Notes under the pieces: generated by a model | What the model was told of the DNA's origin: nothing | The model's input: only the letters and a program-made list of their open reading frames with translations | Database searches by the model: none | Position numbers and translations under genes: made by a program | Shown: positions 57,801 through 64,000 of the stretch, piece by piece | How the letters are laid out: each line of letters begins with the position of its first letter | Position numbering within the stretch: position 1 is the stretch's first letter | Source: a virus | Virus record (IMG/VR): IMGVR_UViG_3300032116_000067 | Coordinates: 36,265-100,264 of that record | Reading direction: 5' to 3' (one strand) | DNA: 64,000 bases

Positions 57801-60800
57801 TGCTTGAGCTGCGACAGGTTGCTGAGCAGGTGCAGCACTTGGTGTACCTATAAAAAACTTTGAAGTTGTAGTGGGAGCCGGTTGAGTTGCTGCTGATTGT
57901 TGTGACTGTACCGGTAAAAAAGTTAGCTCTTGATCTATAAACTTCGGTAATAAGTATTTAGTAAGTATGTTAACAATCTGTAATTCACTTGTGGCTGTTT
58001 TCAACTGTTCTCCGACATCTTTTAAGATTTGAGCCTCAGTAAATTTTGATTGAAACGCTTCGTATCTTTTTTCATCCAGAATTGAAAAAACTTGATTTAT
58101 TAATCCTGTAGTATCAGAAGCAGATAGAATCTGTGTTTTAAGACTGATTAGCGCGGATCTTTTATCGTTAGAACCAGATGTAGCGGCAGGTTGACCAGAC
58201 GGTATAAAGAAAGACATAGCTCCGGCGTTTGCTACAGGAGCCCCGTTAGGTTGTGGAGCTGCGGCAGGTAAACTTACGTTACCTGATTGTACTATTACTT
58301 TAGGAACGATCGGATTGTCCGGATCCTGAAAAGTAAAGTATACGCTCTTAAGCTGAGGAGTCAGATCGTCAGGGCTGTAAGTTGGCGTGTTGGTGTATAC
58401 CACCGGCGTTCCCAACAGACGTTCTTTACCTTTCAGATCTTGTGTACCCAGCAAGTAGTGAACATAGTTCTGATACTCGACCTTGGTGATCTTATTATTG
58501 TTATCAACAATCACCTGGAAGAAAGGATTCTTAGACTTAACCAGCTTGTTGTTAACTTGATGATATAGATTATCAGTCAACATCTGCTTGGCTCCTTCTA
58601 TAGCATCTGCGGTCAGAGCTACGACATTCTCACCCCGGTGTAGCATTCCGGTATCCGGATTGATAAAGAACTTGTTAGCACTAGGGCTTGTGTTCTTTGG
58701 ATCCGTCCAGAATACCAGACCGTTAAGATAGGTCAGAATATCATCCAGATCCCGGGCTTCTTGTTTAGACAACGGAGTGGTCGGAGAATTCTTACGGGCC
58801 AAAAGACCAGAAAGTACTTTCAGAACATTGACAAAGTTGTCTTTCTCAGCCTGGGAAAGCTGACGGTTGAACACACGGAACGTAGTACCATCTGCCTTTT
58901 GCATAACAACCCGGCCAGGTTTCACATCTACAGCAGTATTATCTTTTACAGTAGAGACGATAAGAGAGACCGACTGTCCATCAGGGTGTTCCAAGTTGTT
59001 ATAGTCCATCGTTTCCTCACTGATCAATCTTCCTTCTAAAGGAAGTTCTTGAGGCAAACCATTAGCATCTTTCTCAACATAAACTTGAAGTCCTTTGCTC
59101 TTACCCGTTACCGGAATATAAGCTGGTTTACTGGCAGCAACGTCTGATTTGATCTTTTCACGAAAAGCTTTAAGACGTTTAATGTGATCGAGTATCTCTG
59201 CGTCAGTAACACCTTTTGGTGTAAAACTTCTTTTTACACTGTTAACGGCAGCCTGGGCATCTGTACCAAACATGGTAGCATTACCATGCATGCTGGTATA
59301 GATCAGTGTTTCTTTAGTTGGGTTTTCCTGTACGTTACCATTTACGTCAACGTACTTGAATTCATTACCAACCTTCTTGACAACAACCAGCTTGATGTCA
59401 TCCTCATAAACATCAGTCCTACGAATACCAAACGTATCGTTAGCTGCCGTTACGGGCATCAGGTAGTACTCATCGTTAATAATGTCAGCAGATGCAGACA
59501 GCTTATAGAACATGGCATTGTTATTCTCCATGTTCAGTTGTGTGTCAGCATCATCCATGAAGTGACGCCCGGCCGTAGTAAACAGACCATTGACTGCCAA
59601 CAAAGGCATCTTTGTGTCATAGTTATAAAAACCCTCTTCCTGAGAAACTTCCTGGTCAGCCAGCTTATCTCCCAGCATATTTTTCTGTACAACTTCAGCT
59701 GCACTAGCTTGACGCTGAGCTGTTTGTGCAGAAGTCTCTGCTTGATATTGAGCGGTGAAGCCTTCCTGGATTGCTTTTAAAAACTCAATTCGTTCCTGTA
59801 AAGACGTAACTAGTTGTTTTTGTTCCAGTGCTGTTTGCAAACGAATAAGCTTAGGTGCCAGCTCATCTCTTTTTTGTATCAGGTATTCCAGTTCGGAAAT
59901 AGCTTCCCTATATTGATTAGCTAACTCTGCTGTATATGCTGTATTAATACCTTTACCACTAGCAAGTCCCTTGCGTAGTGCCTTAACTAATTCTTGTTTG
60001 ACAATATCATCAACTGCAGTATCAAGTCGGGTTCCTAAATCAGCACCTTCCGGTGTAACTGTATTCTGACGCTCGAGCATCTTGAGTGCGTTACGCAACT
60101 GTTCTCGGTCAGTAATATTCATGAGAATATCTGCAACATCCTTATAAGCAAGGATCTTACTTAACGTCTTTCGTAACGTGTTGATCTGAGCCTGTAAAAG
60201 ATTTACCCGCTCATCAATCAGACTAATCTCAGCTTCTGTATCACTGATCATACCTGTAAGCTGATCACTATTGAAGCGAGTAGTGATCTGATTCTTTTCT
60301 GCTACAGCCAGTTCTTTTTGTTCTTCGGAATAGATAACACCGCTCTGGTCCCGAAGGAAAGGTTCCCCGGACTCTTCCAGTTCAATGAGACCTTCATAGT
60401 ACAGTTCATTAGTTCTGTTCAGTGCGTCCAGTAAAGTGGTAAGGTCTTCCTTCTCTTTCTGCAGCATAGCCAGCTGCTGTTCTTTTTTACTGATTTCAGC
60501 CGTGAGTTCCTGAGCCATTTTTTCCATGGCTACGTACACCTCACTCTTCGGACCGCTGATATACGGATTCTTCTCCAGGTACTCAGTAGCTTCCTGGAAC
60601 ATCTCTTTAAGATCCTTAAGTTCTTTTTCAAACTTCTCAAACTCCTGATTATTAGCCTCACGACGGGCCTGGGCTTCAGTTAGTTTTGTTTCAGTTTCAG
60701 TAATCAGATTGTTCAGGTACTCTTGTTGTTTCTCGTACTTTTCTTTGATCTTAGCAGCCTGAGCATCTGCTGCCGGTTTTTGATTAGCAAGTATAGCTTC

Positions 60801-63800
60801 CAAGCTTTGCTTGTTAATCACATAAGTCATATCAAAGTCAGAGTACCGCTTCTTCCCTGTAGTAGGATCCAGGTATACAAAGAGCAAGTCCTTCTTGTCC
60901 TTGGTCAGGGCCACCCGACCCTTGACTATTTTAGTTTTATACTTTCCGTTAGCTTTCTTTATAGGCTTACCACTAGCATTACGTTCAAGAACCCTGTACT
61001 CTATAGACTGATTACGTAAACTAATGTAAAGTTTCTGATCATTCGTTAGAGATTCATATTTTTTCCAGTTCTCAGATATTGCTATATCAGCTAGCTCAGC
61101 TGCGGAAATTTCTAAGGTTTCACCATAAGAAGCAATAGTAATTACAGAACCGTCTTCAGAAATACTTACGATCTTAATCTTATCGTTATTAAAAAGAAGA
61201 ACTGGATTCTTCTTTCCGGTAAACTTTACAGACTTATGAAGCTTGCCAATGTACAACTCACCTTCAGTAATATCAACAGACTTGGGATTGTTATTTTTAT
61301 CTACTCCTGTCAGGGTTATAGTACGTCCCAGAACCGGTGCCGCAGCTGTTTGTGTATCAGCCTGAGCTTCTGCAGTTGCCGTTAAGGGGTCAACGACCTC
61401 CTCTTTGAACATCTGCATGAAGTTTCTCTTACCGTTGATTGTATCAGCGTACTTAGCCCACTCAAAACCAAGAGCACGAATATGATTCTGCATCTCACCC
61501 TTAAGCCGTACTTTCTTTTTATACTGATCTGAAATACCCGGCTGATTACGGTTGGGCTTTTCATACTGATAGAACCCATCTTTGTCTTTTTTCAAAGAAG
61601 CTAAAGTAGTCTGATTATTCTTTTCCAGTTCTTCAGTAGCCTGTTTGATTTCTTTCATTACCTCTTCAGCTACCTGTCTGCGAATAGCAGTATCAGGACT
61701 GGTGCCTAAGTCATCAAGTATTTCTTGCTGAGACTTAAGACGCTGATTCAGTTCATTGAGTTGATCTACAAGTCCATCTGACAAAGAAGAGTTTTGGGTA
61801 TTTACCAGTTGGTTCTGTAGCTCAGTGATATAACCCAGGTTTTCTTCCTGGAGCATCTTGTATACCGCTTGGTCAGCTGCAAGTTTAGTTAAGAAGTTTT
61901 TGCGGGCAGTATCTTCTTTGCTTCCGTCTAACAGAATGTCAGAGTTAATCAGCTTGTTCTGGGTAACAATACTGGCCGCGAGCTTCTTGTATCGGTTAAT
62001 CAGTTCTTTAGCATTATCTCCGGCAACAAAACCAAGTTTAGCAAGCTCCTGTGGAGTTGCTTTTTCTATATTAGTAAGCTTGTCTATAACAGTATCTCCA
62101 ATACCTGCGTTGATATGTGCAATAACATAGTCAGCAAAAGCAGTATCCCGAAGCAGCTCCCGTTGGAACCCAGCGTTAAGTTTACCGGCTTCATCTAATG
62201 CTGCATTAACACCAGTATAACCGGTGAGTACTCCTGCAAGTTTGTTTTGATCAACAATAGGTTTGTTGTTCTGATCAAGAACAATCTGTTCGGTCTTAAT
62301 GTCATTACCGTTTTCGTCCTTAGTTATGACTTCTTTAGTACGGTATATGTTACCAAACTTTAACCAGTTGTCCTGGGCGTTATTATATGCAGTAATAGCT
62401 TGGTCAGTCATAGACTGATCCTCTCGTTGTTGAAAGAACGAAGAGGTTCCGCCACCCAACACACCAAGAATACCACCAAGACCAATACTTTCAGCAGCTT
62501 CTTTATCTCTACCGGTCAGTGCATTGATAGTCTGATCAGTAAACTGTGATATGAAATTACCAATCAACCCAAACTCAGCAATCTTTCCTTTATGACCGTA
62601 CTGTTCTGTCACCCGTTGAATAGCCAGCTGAGCGTTCTCTTCTACAAAACCTTCAGAAACAATACCTTCTACCCCACCTTTAAGAAAAGCACCTTTACCA
62701 GAAGACATGAACTTGCTGAACTTTCCAATGGCTTCTTGAGCTACCATTTTGTCTGAAAGACCTGTAGCTCCAGCAACACCGCGGACAGCAGCTTTTTCAG
62801 CACTGTTGAACATTGAACCCAACCACTTGAGCTCTATTGTATTTGTAGCGGCAAGTAAAGATGCGTTCAGAACAAAAGCATCTTGTGCTCCTTGTCCGGC
62901 AATCCTTCTTTTTTCTTCATCTGTGTAAGGGGCTCCGGTTTCTGGATTGATACGCAGACGTCCGGTCTCATCTGTTGTCAAAGAGTTCATGATGCTAGTC
63001 CGGGTACCCGCAGCTTCAAACATAGCTTCAGACCCGGTAGCCAGGGCCCAAGCATTAAACTTGTCTATGCCGGTCTTAAACACACTATTGGCTTTGGTCA
63101 GATAGTTCTGAGCCATAGCAGCACCTTCTATAGATGCTTCTGCTGCTCCTATGCCAAATCGGGCGCGGGACAGACCTTGGGCTATCTTAGTACCCAGGTT
63201 CAGTTTAGACAGTCCTATCCCAGGTACCCAGGCAGATACCAGAAACGCGGCACCATCTACTGCGTCTGTCATCCAGAAGTCACCGTCTGTAAAGAACTTA
63301 TTCCAAAAGCCTTTTTCCCGATCAGCTGATTCCTGGAAAGTAGGTAACCAGTCTTGTTTTGTTTTCTCATCAAGCTGATCAAAAAGAGCAGTGATTCCAT
63401 TATCAGCAGCATTACTAATGATATCCTCGTTCCAGTTACTTGGATTAGCCAGTCCTAACAGAAAACCAGCACCCTGACCAACTTTGGTCACAACACCAAG
63501 GCCGAAACGAGCTACACCTTTTCCAAAGGTTTTGAAGGGACCTTCAGCTTCTCCATAGAGATCATCCATGTCTACCCCATACCGATAGCCGTAGGGCATG
63601 TCTTCGTACTTTCTTGTCTGTTCGCCGGATATAGTACGAGGACGCAAAAAGTCATTATCAGCAAAAGGAGATAGACGAGCTGCATCAGCCTTAGCTGAAT
63701 TGATAACGTCTTGATATGATGGTGCCTTTTTTGTAGGGGGATCAATAGGTTGACCCTGACCACCAAGAGGATCGGCAGCTTGTTGCTGCATGCCTTCTTG

Positions 63801-63893
63801 AGTATCAGCACCTGATTGCAAACCTAAGTTATCTTCTAAGCCTTGGGGAAGACCAAAGTTATCCAAACCTTGCTCAAAAAGGTTTTCTGTCAT
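48897..63893 (-). CDS. giant virion RNA polymerase fusion protein
   Basis: 4,998 residues in one frame. The RNA polymerase signature GSDFDIDKLNIY has its three aspartates at 3736, 3738 and 3740 and matches the double-psi beta-barrel metal site of crAss-like virion RNA polymerases. N-terminal ~500 residues carry Gly/Ala-rich hydrophobic segments. Long coiled coils span about 650-1500. A Pro/Ala/Gln-rich linker (about 1880-2120) holds repeated FFIPS motifs. HEAFE sits at 2203-2207. The polymerase part fills roughly 2300-4500. The C-terminus has an ASCH-like segment (about 4615-4720) and an IGTGGGNDSTTQR domain (from about 4772). Family members are packaged and transcribe early genes after entry. 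Far longer than the roughly 2,200-residue enzyme known from a Cellulophaga crAss-like phage. Confidence 0.88.
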   Translation of the reverse strand: MTENLFEQGLDNFGLPQGLEDNLGLQSGADTQEGMQQQAADPLGGQGQPIDPPTKKAPSYQDVINSAKADAARLSPFADNDFLRPRTISGEQTRKYEDMPYGYRYGVDMDDLYGEAEGPFKTFGKGVARFGLGVVTKVGQGAGFLLGLANPSNWNEDIISNAADNGITALFDQLDEKTKQDWLPTFQESADREKGFWNKFFTDGDFWMTDAVDGAAFLVSAWVPGIGLSKLNLGTKIAQGLSRARFGIGAAEASIEGAAMAQNYLTKANSVFKTGIDKFNAWALATGSEAMFEAAGTRTSIMNSLTTDETGRLRINPETGAPYTDEEKRRIAGQGAQDAFVLNASLLAATNTIELKWLGSMFNSAEKAAVRGVAGATGLSDKMVAQEAIGKFSKFMSSGKGAFLKGGVEGIVSEGFVEENAQLAIQRVTEQYGHKGKIAEFGLIGNFISQFTDQTINALTGRDKEAAESIGLGGILGVLGGGTSSFFQQREDQSMTDQAITAYNNAQDNWLKFGNIYRTKEVITKDENGNDIKTEQIVLDQNNKPIVDQNKLAGVLTGYTGVNAALDEAGKLNAGFQRELLRDTAFADYVIAHINAGIGDTVIDKLTNIEKATPQELAKLGFVAGDNAKELINRYKKLAASIVTQNKLINSDILLDGSKEDTARKNFLTKLAADQAVYKMLQEENLGYITELQNQLVNTQNSSLSDGLVDQLNELNQRLKSQQEILDDLGTSPDTAIRRQVAEEVMKEIKQATEELEKNNQTTLASLKKDKDGFYQYEKPNRNQPGISDQYKKKVRLKGEMQNHIRALGFEWAKYADTINGKRNFMQMFKEEVVDPLTATAEAQADTQTAAAPVLGRTITLTGVDKNNNPKSVDITEGELYIGKLHKSVKFTGKKNPVLLFNNDKIKIVSISEDGSVITIASYGETLEISAAELADIAISENWKKYESLTNDQKLYISLRNQSIEYRVLERNASGKPIKKANGKYKTKIVKGRVALTKDKKDLLFVYLDPTTGKKRYSDFDMTYVINKQSLEAILANQKPAADAQAAKIKEKYEKQQEYLNNLITETETKLTEAQARREANNQEFEKFEKELKDLKEMFQEATEYLEKNPYISGPKSEVYVAMEKMAQELTAEISKKEQQLAMLQKEKEDLTTLLDALNRTNELYYEGLIELEESGEPFLRDQSGVIYSEEQKELAVAEKNQITTRFNSDQLTGMISDTEAEISLIDERVNLLQAQINTLRKTLSKILAYKDVADILMNITDREQLRNALKMLERQNTVTPEGADLGTRLDTAVDDIVKQELVKALRKGLASGKGINTAYTAELANQYREAISELEYLIQKRDELAPKLIRLQTALEQKQLVTSLQERIEFLKAIQEGFTAQYQAETSAQTAQRQASAAEVVQKNMLGDKLADQEVSQEEGFYNYDTKMPLLAVNGLFTTAGRHFMDDADTQLNMENNNAMFYKLSASADIINDEYYLMPVTAANDTFGIRRTDVYEDDIKLVVVKKVGNEFKYVDVNGNVQENPTKETLIYTSMHGNATMFGTDAQAAVNSVKRSFTPKGVTDAEILDHIKRLKAFREKIKSDVAASKPAYIPVTGKSKGLQVYVEKDANGLPQELPLEGRLISEETMDYNNLEHPDGQSVSLIVSTVKDNTAVDVKPGRVVMQKADGTTFRVFNRQLSQAEKDNFVNVLKVLSGLLARKNSPTTPLSKQEARDLDDILTYLNGLVFWTDPKNTSPSANKFFINPDTGMLHRGENVVALTADAIEGAKQMLTDNLYHQVNNKLVKSKNPFFQVIVDNNNKITKVEYQNYVHYLLGTQDLKGKERLLGTPVVYTNTPTYSPDDLTPQLKSVYFTFQDPDNPIVPKVIVQSGNVSLPAAAPQPNGAPVANAGAMSFFIPSGQPAATSGSNDKRSALISLKTQILSASDTTGLINQVFSILDEKRYEAFQSKFTEAQILKDVGEQLKTATSELQIVNILTKYLLPKFIDQELTFLPVQSQQSAATQPAPTTTSKFFIGTPSAAPAQQPVAAQAQAAPVAQNPFFIPSTPVQQPPQPAQPAAPAGLNFFIPSGGQPQAPVQDPPVTANPFAMPGQVAPPPAPVAPTTQTAAPQTSSLIDKILSDQYQQSLPSISAPDDKVNNVYRLALDTVKKNEDFKKLSAWFSKKLPQIPLEKVAQMIDGIAWGAFKDGAVYLAENAEEGTGFHEAFEAVWGSYLTVEEQVELAKAFRSLKGEFTNPFTKETKPYSQASMYDVREMLAEGMRDYMLERSTYGGKILAFFKELWEAIQAWFGLSNKSEAEKLINDVYKSINKGKYANAKTVRDVKAMGTVYAQAIPGTTQEFSTQFTEGLTGFFFMNLYKSQKNIDSLIDKGAKTNQLLRELFVQSMEDMKQYLIGSSSIFAERYVNPVRAQLGRELTQEELTYVYTQYLNQNRNAHQIEQAFAYPKEIYNNLKTSLKKFGLQFKESTNQDDEEFVSKKEDSVTDALGIRDSIFIDPRRLTAVNFRMLIGSLTSDAYNEVAKSDNNPMGIVFEKNNLGLPKMVDFDDVHNLLINELNGSASRIEGGRFIDALTDMFNKLDQKYKLPNGRYKPGYVWIQRLKNRVKYAGAEGAYFNSAKITADDISLMIGFEKSLMNKQNLPVKTIIGENGYIFDTDPIQTNSQVKIREQWENNVMTTVQPLSRKSPETLLGVADNGLIVIDRESHVYKGNPANTSKPYFMMGRPTFNQMIEILGQVGVKFSVDNEQLKKHKVVIARSFSAIREKIADGTINTMAELYSPNIVNKAINDLIDIEVEYNAEDNVLMHFTADGKPQYSITLPSNVTYVLNSLNDAKTLADFVTSNPQFGYIDGSGAVVLHPYQSRSLLLRQGGLIFDEDGNKRSNMDLNYHLISGVAQQNSDGTNTADLTYPDRVMQEIHYLLKNIHYTIINSDKSTEFGIGINQSFVSYRDASAEITSPDFQNVIDIYLDQLEDEMDAAIREQQVPSNIQYYSKEVKKLGHYREILGDNLVKEFTDKVLTGEMTKQAFLNKPAVTEAIQLHIMTLTEETLQGLMDLDIIIRVQIGNTSTGSPVYEYSTKAISHELLATLNLTGDKMNQAEIESLMTYLAVNKEIAVTEQHKLIFGHPVIYKDLAKRANGANSTKDAIVDNHEVIKWMDANMPRLDGKSRSADVIQTFKNVSFQDVTALSVFYKDIAEGMYASMREDLSKSAAEARIGVRFDENGKFKSFILDKDKKFTGEIKGYIDLTEQDGQGYIMPDFYRDMLYLSAKFSKEQLRQWEYEKAYEIVSRSQKRKNHPAYKDYSKIYTKEQMEQFKQIVKAGSPGAIMQPLKPQYFGYAKNSSLMQTVFLKHSVQPKFYRHVENTQFENIYLGAQNNQVDIIGYESGQKVGNMLNNKGEFLPIYDNNGQANATVEYDERGNTKSVNFPEDLPVQELYTRYYGIQQEVPGIAKTKVVRGTQVTKLVMTNFKVNGEFTSQRAGELIEEYNDVLVDMIRLGKEELLEELGIQRMEDGSYIVANIKNMIQLLRDELEKRDLPNNLIDAIQPTADGTGLMYKFDTLANRNKIDNILNSIVDSRVISEKMFGKAAVQVASTGFEAGNRTFMYLNKDGIYEEVGDKELTKDEKKTIRATSNDLKFYRNVNGSIQGMEVYLPWFFDGVSPEDMGLKLTNGVYQFVKDKDGNMIIPEWFDSELLKAVGFRIPTQGMNSIENMVIKGFLPQEMGDMMVVPSEIVGKAGSDFDIDKLNIYLSNYYVVGGKIKYLERGLTEEQLTEIAKQMYAEKTRTTVATNQLINTIFGEDAPNDETDFVNEFVHKYEKKSLQNRFKEIMQELVALPENYRQLVVTNGATTLKNMADEMKQLKGKKDAEKSILALRKFVPMAEVRQRYITGKTMVGTAALHTTSHTMAQIAGLKLTGTYDPKRLQYLFPGMRTKDIVIRLKHNKNKEGELYLYAKQDQSGAWISELISEALTGFVDAAKDPFVFELNLNLATADTWFYLQKLGVPVQDIGYMFNQPIIDQYFKEQAKNQSYFKKTNGDNMSNFIMMLKVAAPYMNQIPDLKDTYENVTNLMNQIDNLEKGDYDFRYKNREIMNLRKAIKAIREKTGEILVSIQEENKQVKTEQLRNAIKNYHAEGYKLNEKDARFQLGMLVDYLEYSQQSRFLKQFIKAIGYDNTRTKSIIENELQNSRWNKMTESKFIANPEAILDTFIGEMKSQKEDLPNLFKEFFMSLHPKAQPAFEPLKRQINNPEIEMGVEDQAELINKYQNFFITYIIQTTPYIKNGMQTSLNAQYESLMKGAMSMGKQLKYLRELNDPNISENLVVKELLPILNSDSTQVDNIKLFKNRMDTYKNNVLIESVENLYTYAKATGNTALQNFVENLGTFAILQTGLQEGGLNFNKILPVHLYTRVVNEIMTNFTNSGIAVDPQLVWRQFHQNNWKNSSITPKVKFVKIDKTTNNILISTDYVDAEYDYVARVFVRPDIKGRSNEERKRELLKQKRYNEVYETVIYEKVQSDVDMGDGAVAVFRPIQKLGDGFRFVEVYTDNRPSILPQNHTVDLNTGALQNTHIPENNISITTPGSIVKPVIPQQTEPLVVASAQSKFFIASQPASVTSTSQPAASLAMQPGNIAKIKAGTKTITNRTSKLANGIYTLPDGTQVKLTYQGQADVEYIGDSVLVTTSDTGRTWAGDEFAKAEGFKDWADFQKNQQFSEKFVDGKQSRYIYEVVPVASQQSRSVTSDVAAKQKQVEAIVTAPGYVKESAKKHLPKELFKIRQATQFIGTGGGNDSTTQRMENAYAQVGLANTGNYSSSDLIYVSSNGNRGQRFVNVNNGQLQGAYQNIDKAIAARARFIMDTKAHLDNTSGYNVGEVAMASYLASKEYTREDATGIWSPAGQRAAVNNSDLKDGDVVYDKNGTRFIFRGLRAEGQIGARSPRLEEANGNIVIPGENIQLFKEATQQAPEASQTDDQIRNSAAYKTWAAANANPLMSEQENFEYYKKCNL

Positions 63894-64000
63894 AGGATGT
63901 AGAATAATTAGTTACCGGTTCAAAATCACACTCAATCTTTCTGGAGAGTTTACAAGAACTGTAGCCGTATTTATCGCGTCTAAAGAAGTTTCAAATGTAG
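63894..64000 (-). promoter_or_regulatory. leader of the RNA polymerase gene (window edge)
   Basis: 107 bases without a gene. On the minus strand it is AT-rich with TTGAAACTT and GTTCTTGTAAAC but no exact TAnnTTTG or GTTCTACAA element, so this late-type gene may use a different promoter, or be expressed from further upstream outside the window. Confidence 0.3.

Noticed and set aside
1-64000. Genome-wide reassignment of TAG
   Set aside because: TAG closes genes at 9481, 13864, 18620, 27705 and 42117 with normal downstream signals, and the giant genes are free of in-frame TAG. Only one gene shows readthrough-like structure.
1-64000. CRISPR array
   Set aside because: No regularly spaced direct repeats with unique spacers; the only short direct repeats (35761-36433) are gene junctions.

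Overview
The window looks like about two thirds of the genome of a crAss-like tailed phage of a Bacteroidetes host. Three things point there. (1) A very large protein on the minus strand carries the DFDID metal-binding motif of crAss-like virion RNA polymerases. (2) The replication set (family B DNA polymerase, TOPRIM primase, DnaB-type helicase, Sak4-like ATPase next to an SSB-like protein, SNF2-type helicase, family 1 uracil-DNA glycosylase, ThyX, MoxR/VWA pair) matches crAss-like phages. (3) Several intergenic regions carry TAnnTTTG, the Bacteroidetes -7 promoter element, and starts lack clear Shine-Dalgarno sequences. The code is standard: the two giant genes are uninterrupted and TAG closes several genes. 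One small gene, however, has an in-frame TAG.

Layout. 1-6,300: short, mostly overlapping plus-strand genes of unknown role (small membrane proteins, Zn-binding proteins, paralogue pairs), mixed with tRNA-like and other structured RNA elements. 6,300-18,620: plus-strand replication and accessory genes (AAA ATPase, HTH protein, HNH protein, SNF2-type helicase invaded by a GIY-YIG endonuclease, UDG, MoxR ATPase and VWA protein), ending at a bidirectional terminator. 18,674-21,518: minus-strand lysis-type cassette (holin-like protein, GH19 endolysin, spanin-like envelope proteins) plus a conserved small protein. 21,519-42,117: plus-strand replication, recombination and nucleotide-metabolism genes starting with a DnaA-domain-IV protein. 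It contains an AT-rich array of tiny paralogous genes (34,859-36,727). 42,137-63,893: two giant minus-strand genes, 2,251 and 4,998 codons.

How the parts work together (inference). In crAss-like phages the virion RNA polymerase is ejected with the DNA and transcribes early genes. Here it is encoded as one 4,998-residue chain. The gene right after it encodes a 2,251-residue protein that resembles the polyvalent proteins of phages and conjugative elements. That protein has a nucleotidyltransferase-like, a GNAT-like and an ADP-ribosyltransferase-like domain inserted between two copies of a repeated module, followed by a PD-(D/E)XK nuclease-like domain. The most interesting hypothesis in this window is that host-modifying effector domains are packaged and injected together with the RNA polymerase. 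Other notable points are a recurring GTTCTACAA motif at promoters, a homing endonuclease that replaced the 5' end of a helicase gene, an amber codon inside a small gene, and a 26-bp repeat that forms the stop/start junctions of tandem small genes.

All identifications come from reading motifs and translated sequences; no database search or folding program was run.
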